18,690 nucleotides of DNA. It comes from Heterostelium multicystogenum. Taxonomy: Eukaryota > Evosea > Eumycetozoa > Acytosteliales > Acytosteliaceae. The notes beneath the pieces were generated by a model. It ran no database searches. It was not told the origin of the DNA and was given only the letters and a program-made list of their open reading frames with translations. Shown here piece by piece: positions 17,444 through 18,690 of the stretch; positions within the stretch are counted from its first letter, which is position 1, and each line of letters starts with the position of its first letter. The DNA is taken from positions 1-18,690 of the forward strand of contig RCNN01000400.1 in assembly GCA_003667245.1 (NCBI GenBank). Direction: 5' to 3'. A program made the position numbers and the translations under genes.

Positions 17444-17460
17444 TTTTATCGGTGGTGGCC

Positions 17461-18690
17461 TCAGGCATCCTGCAGGATCAGATCCGCGCCCTTCTCCGCC
17501 ACCATCAACACCGCCGCATGGGTATTGCCCGAGGTCACGTTGGGGAAAATCGACGCATCGACAATCCGCAGCCCTTGCATCCCGTGCACCTTCAGGCGCT
17601 TGTCCACCACCGATACCAGCGGGTCCGAGCCCATGGCGCATGAGCCACACAGGTGATAGATCGAGCCGCTGTTCTCGCGGAAGTACTGCAGCATCTGCTC
17701 ATCGGTTTGCACCGCCGGCCCCGGCAATACCTCGGCCACCGTCACGCCCTTGAGCGCCGGCCGCGCCTGCATGATCTTGCGCATCAGCCGGCTGCCCTGG
17801 ATCACCTCGTCGATGTCCTTTTTGGGTGCTCAGGTAGTTGGGGTCGATCAAGGCCGCGTCCCGTGGGTTTTTCGAGGCGATGCGGATCGTCCCGCGGCTG
17901 GTAGGCCGGCACGGGTTGAAGCACAGCAGGAAGCCTGAATACGGCTCGGGCTTGAGGCTGGCCTTGTTGTTTTTCGGGATCTGGTACGACAGCGGGTTGA
18001 AAGTACAGCTGCAGATTGGGGTGCGCCTGCCCTTCGTTGCCGCGAAAGAACCCGCCGGCCTGGTTGACGCTCATGGCCAGCGCGCCCTTGCGGGTCAGCA
18101 GGTATTTGAGGCCGAGTTTGAACTGGCCAAACAGCGAACTGAGCTGGTCGTTCAGGGTCGGGATATTGGCCTTGTAGTAATAACTGGCGCAGAGGTGGTC
18201 CTGCAGGTTCTGCCCCACTGCAGGCAGGTCCTTGACCAGCGGGATGTTGTGTTCGGCGAGCAATGCTTGTCCGCCACACCCGACAGTTGCAGGATCTTCG
18301 GCGTATCCACCGCCCCGGCGCACAGGATCACCTCCTTGCGCGCGGTAAAGGTGCGAACCACGCCGTGCTGGGTCACGCTGATGCCGGTGGCGCGTTGTTG
18401 ATCGTCGAACAGCACCGCGGTCTACCAGCGCATGCAACTCCACGGTCAGGTTCGGCCTACCCAACGCCGGGTGCAGGTGCGCAAAGCTGCTGGAGCAGCG
18501 CTCACCGTTGCGGGTGTTGACGTCGTAGAGGCCCGCACCTTCGAAGTTTCGGCCCGTTGAAGTCATCGCTCAGGCCATAGCCCAATTGCTCGCAGCCCTT
18601 GAGAAATACATCGCAGATGGCATGGGTCTGGCCCTTCATCGGGGTGATGCTGATGGGGCCGCTGCTTACCGTGGTATTTCGGTGTCGCCC
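17461..18690 (-). CDS. GMC-family FAD-dependent oxidoreductase (choline/alcohol dehydrogenase-like), 5' end outside window, frameshifted
   Basis: About 410 C-terminal residues of a protein that should be near 540. The N-terminal Rossmann FAD motif is off the right edge. Visible are the second GMC signature GAVDTPKILQLSGV (near 18275-18315), followed by LPAVGQNLQDHL, and the C-terminal domain with ENSGSIYHLCGSCAMGSDP carrying the presumed catalytic His, then IVDASIFPNVTSGNTHAAVL with the second His/Asn position. The stop TGA is at 17463-17461. Such enzymes oxidise primary alcohols or sugars to aldehydes/ketones. Indels lie near 17822, 17893, 17935-17945, 18002, 18270, 18420, 18555 and 18665. 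It is convergent with the dehydratase operon, so it need not share its pathway. Confidence 0.87.

Noticed and set aside
1..18690. Programmed frameshifting as the cause of the many frame breaks
   Set aside because: The breaks fall at unrelated sequences, in both directions and in every gene family. No common slippery motif or downstream structure is present.

Overview
The window looks like part of a Pseudomonas chromosome, most likely the P. fluorescens group. It is GC-rich, its genes use GC-ending codons, it carries many Pseudomonas-type REP/BIME inverted repeats between genes, and its gene families (SsuBC-like ABC importer, TonB-dependent receptors, YheO-PAS regulator, DAACS and SSS symporters) fit. 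Nearly every gene is broken by single-base indels, mostly insertions. The affected genes otherwise keep family-typical length and conserved residues. I therefore read most of the breaks as uncorrected sequencing errors, not gene death, and annotate full spans as single CDS.

Region 1 (1-9868) looks like an organosulfur scavenging module, all on the + strand. It has two tandem DszB-like proteins (the first truncated by the window edge), two TonB-dependent outer-membrane receptors, two ABC permeases and an ABC ATPase. A well-formed sigma-54 promoter with a perfect IHF consensus upstream precedes the first receptor, and a looser sigma-54-like site precedes the permeases. The likely flow is outer membrane (receptors), then inner membrane (ABC importer), then cytoplasmic C-S chemistry (DszB-like proteins, which lack a signal peptide). 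The substrate is inferred, not shown.

Region 2 (9889-17345) looks like a hydroxy-amino-acid deamination module. It holds a threonine / threo-3-hydroxyaspartate dehydratase-like PLP enzyme, a DAACS dicarboxylate/acidic amino acid symporter, a RidA-family enamine/imine deaminase, a divergent YheO-PAS regulator (the only clearly intact gene), a DSD1/D-threonine-aldolase-fold enzyme with an H-x-C metal motif, an SSS symporter and a mammalian-SDS-type L-serine dehydratase. TGGATA half-sites occur as an inverted pair inside the regulator promoter and as an everted pair over the first dehydratase promoter, suggesting one shared regulator.

Region 3 (17461 to the end, - strand) is the C-terminal three quarters of a GMC-family FAD oxidoreductase that runs off the window.

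Stretches over 300 bp without genes are 2009-2340 (a 32-bp perfect inverted repeat, IHF site, sigma-54 promoter) and 14500-14983 (nested Pseudomonas repeats and an A-rich leader). No tRNA, rRNA, CRISPR array, insertion sequence or phage gene was seen.
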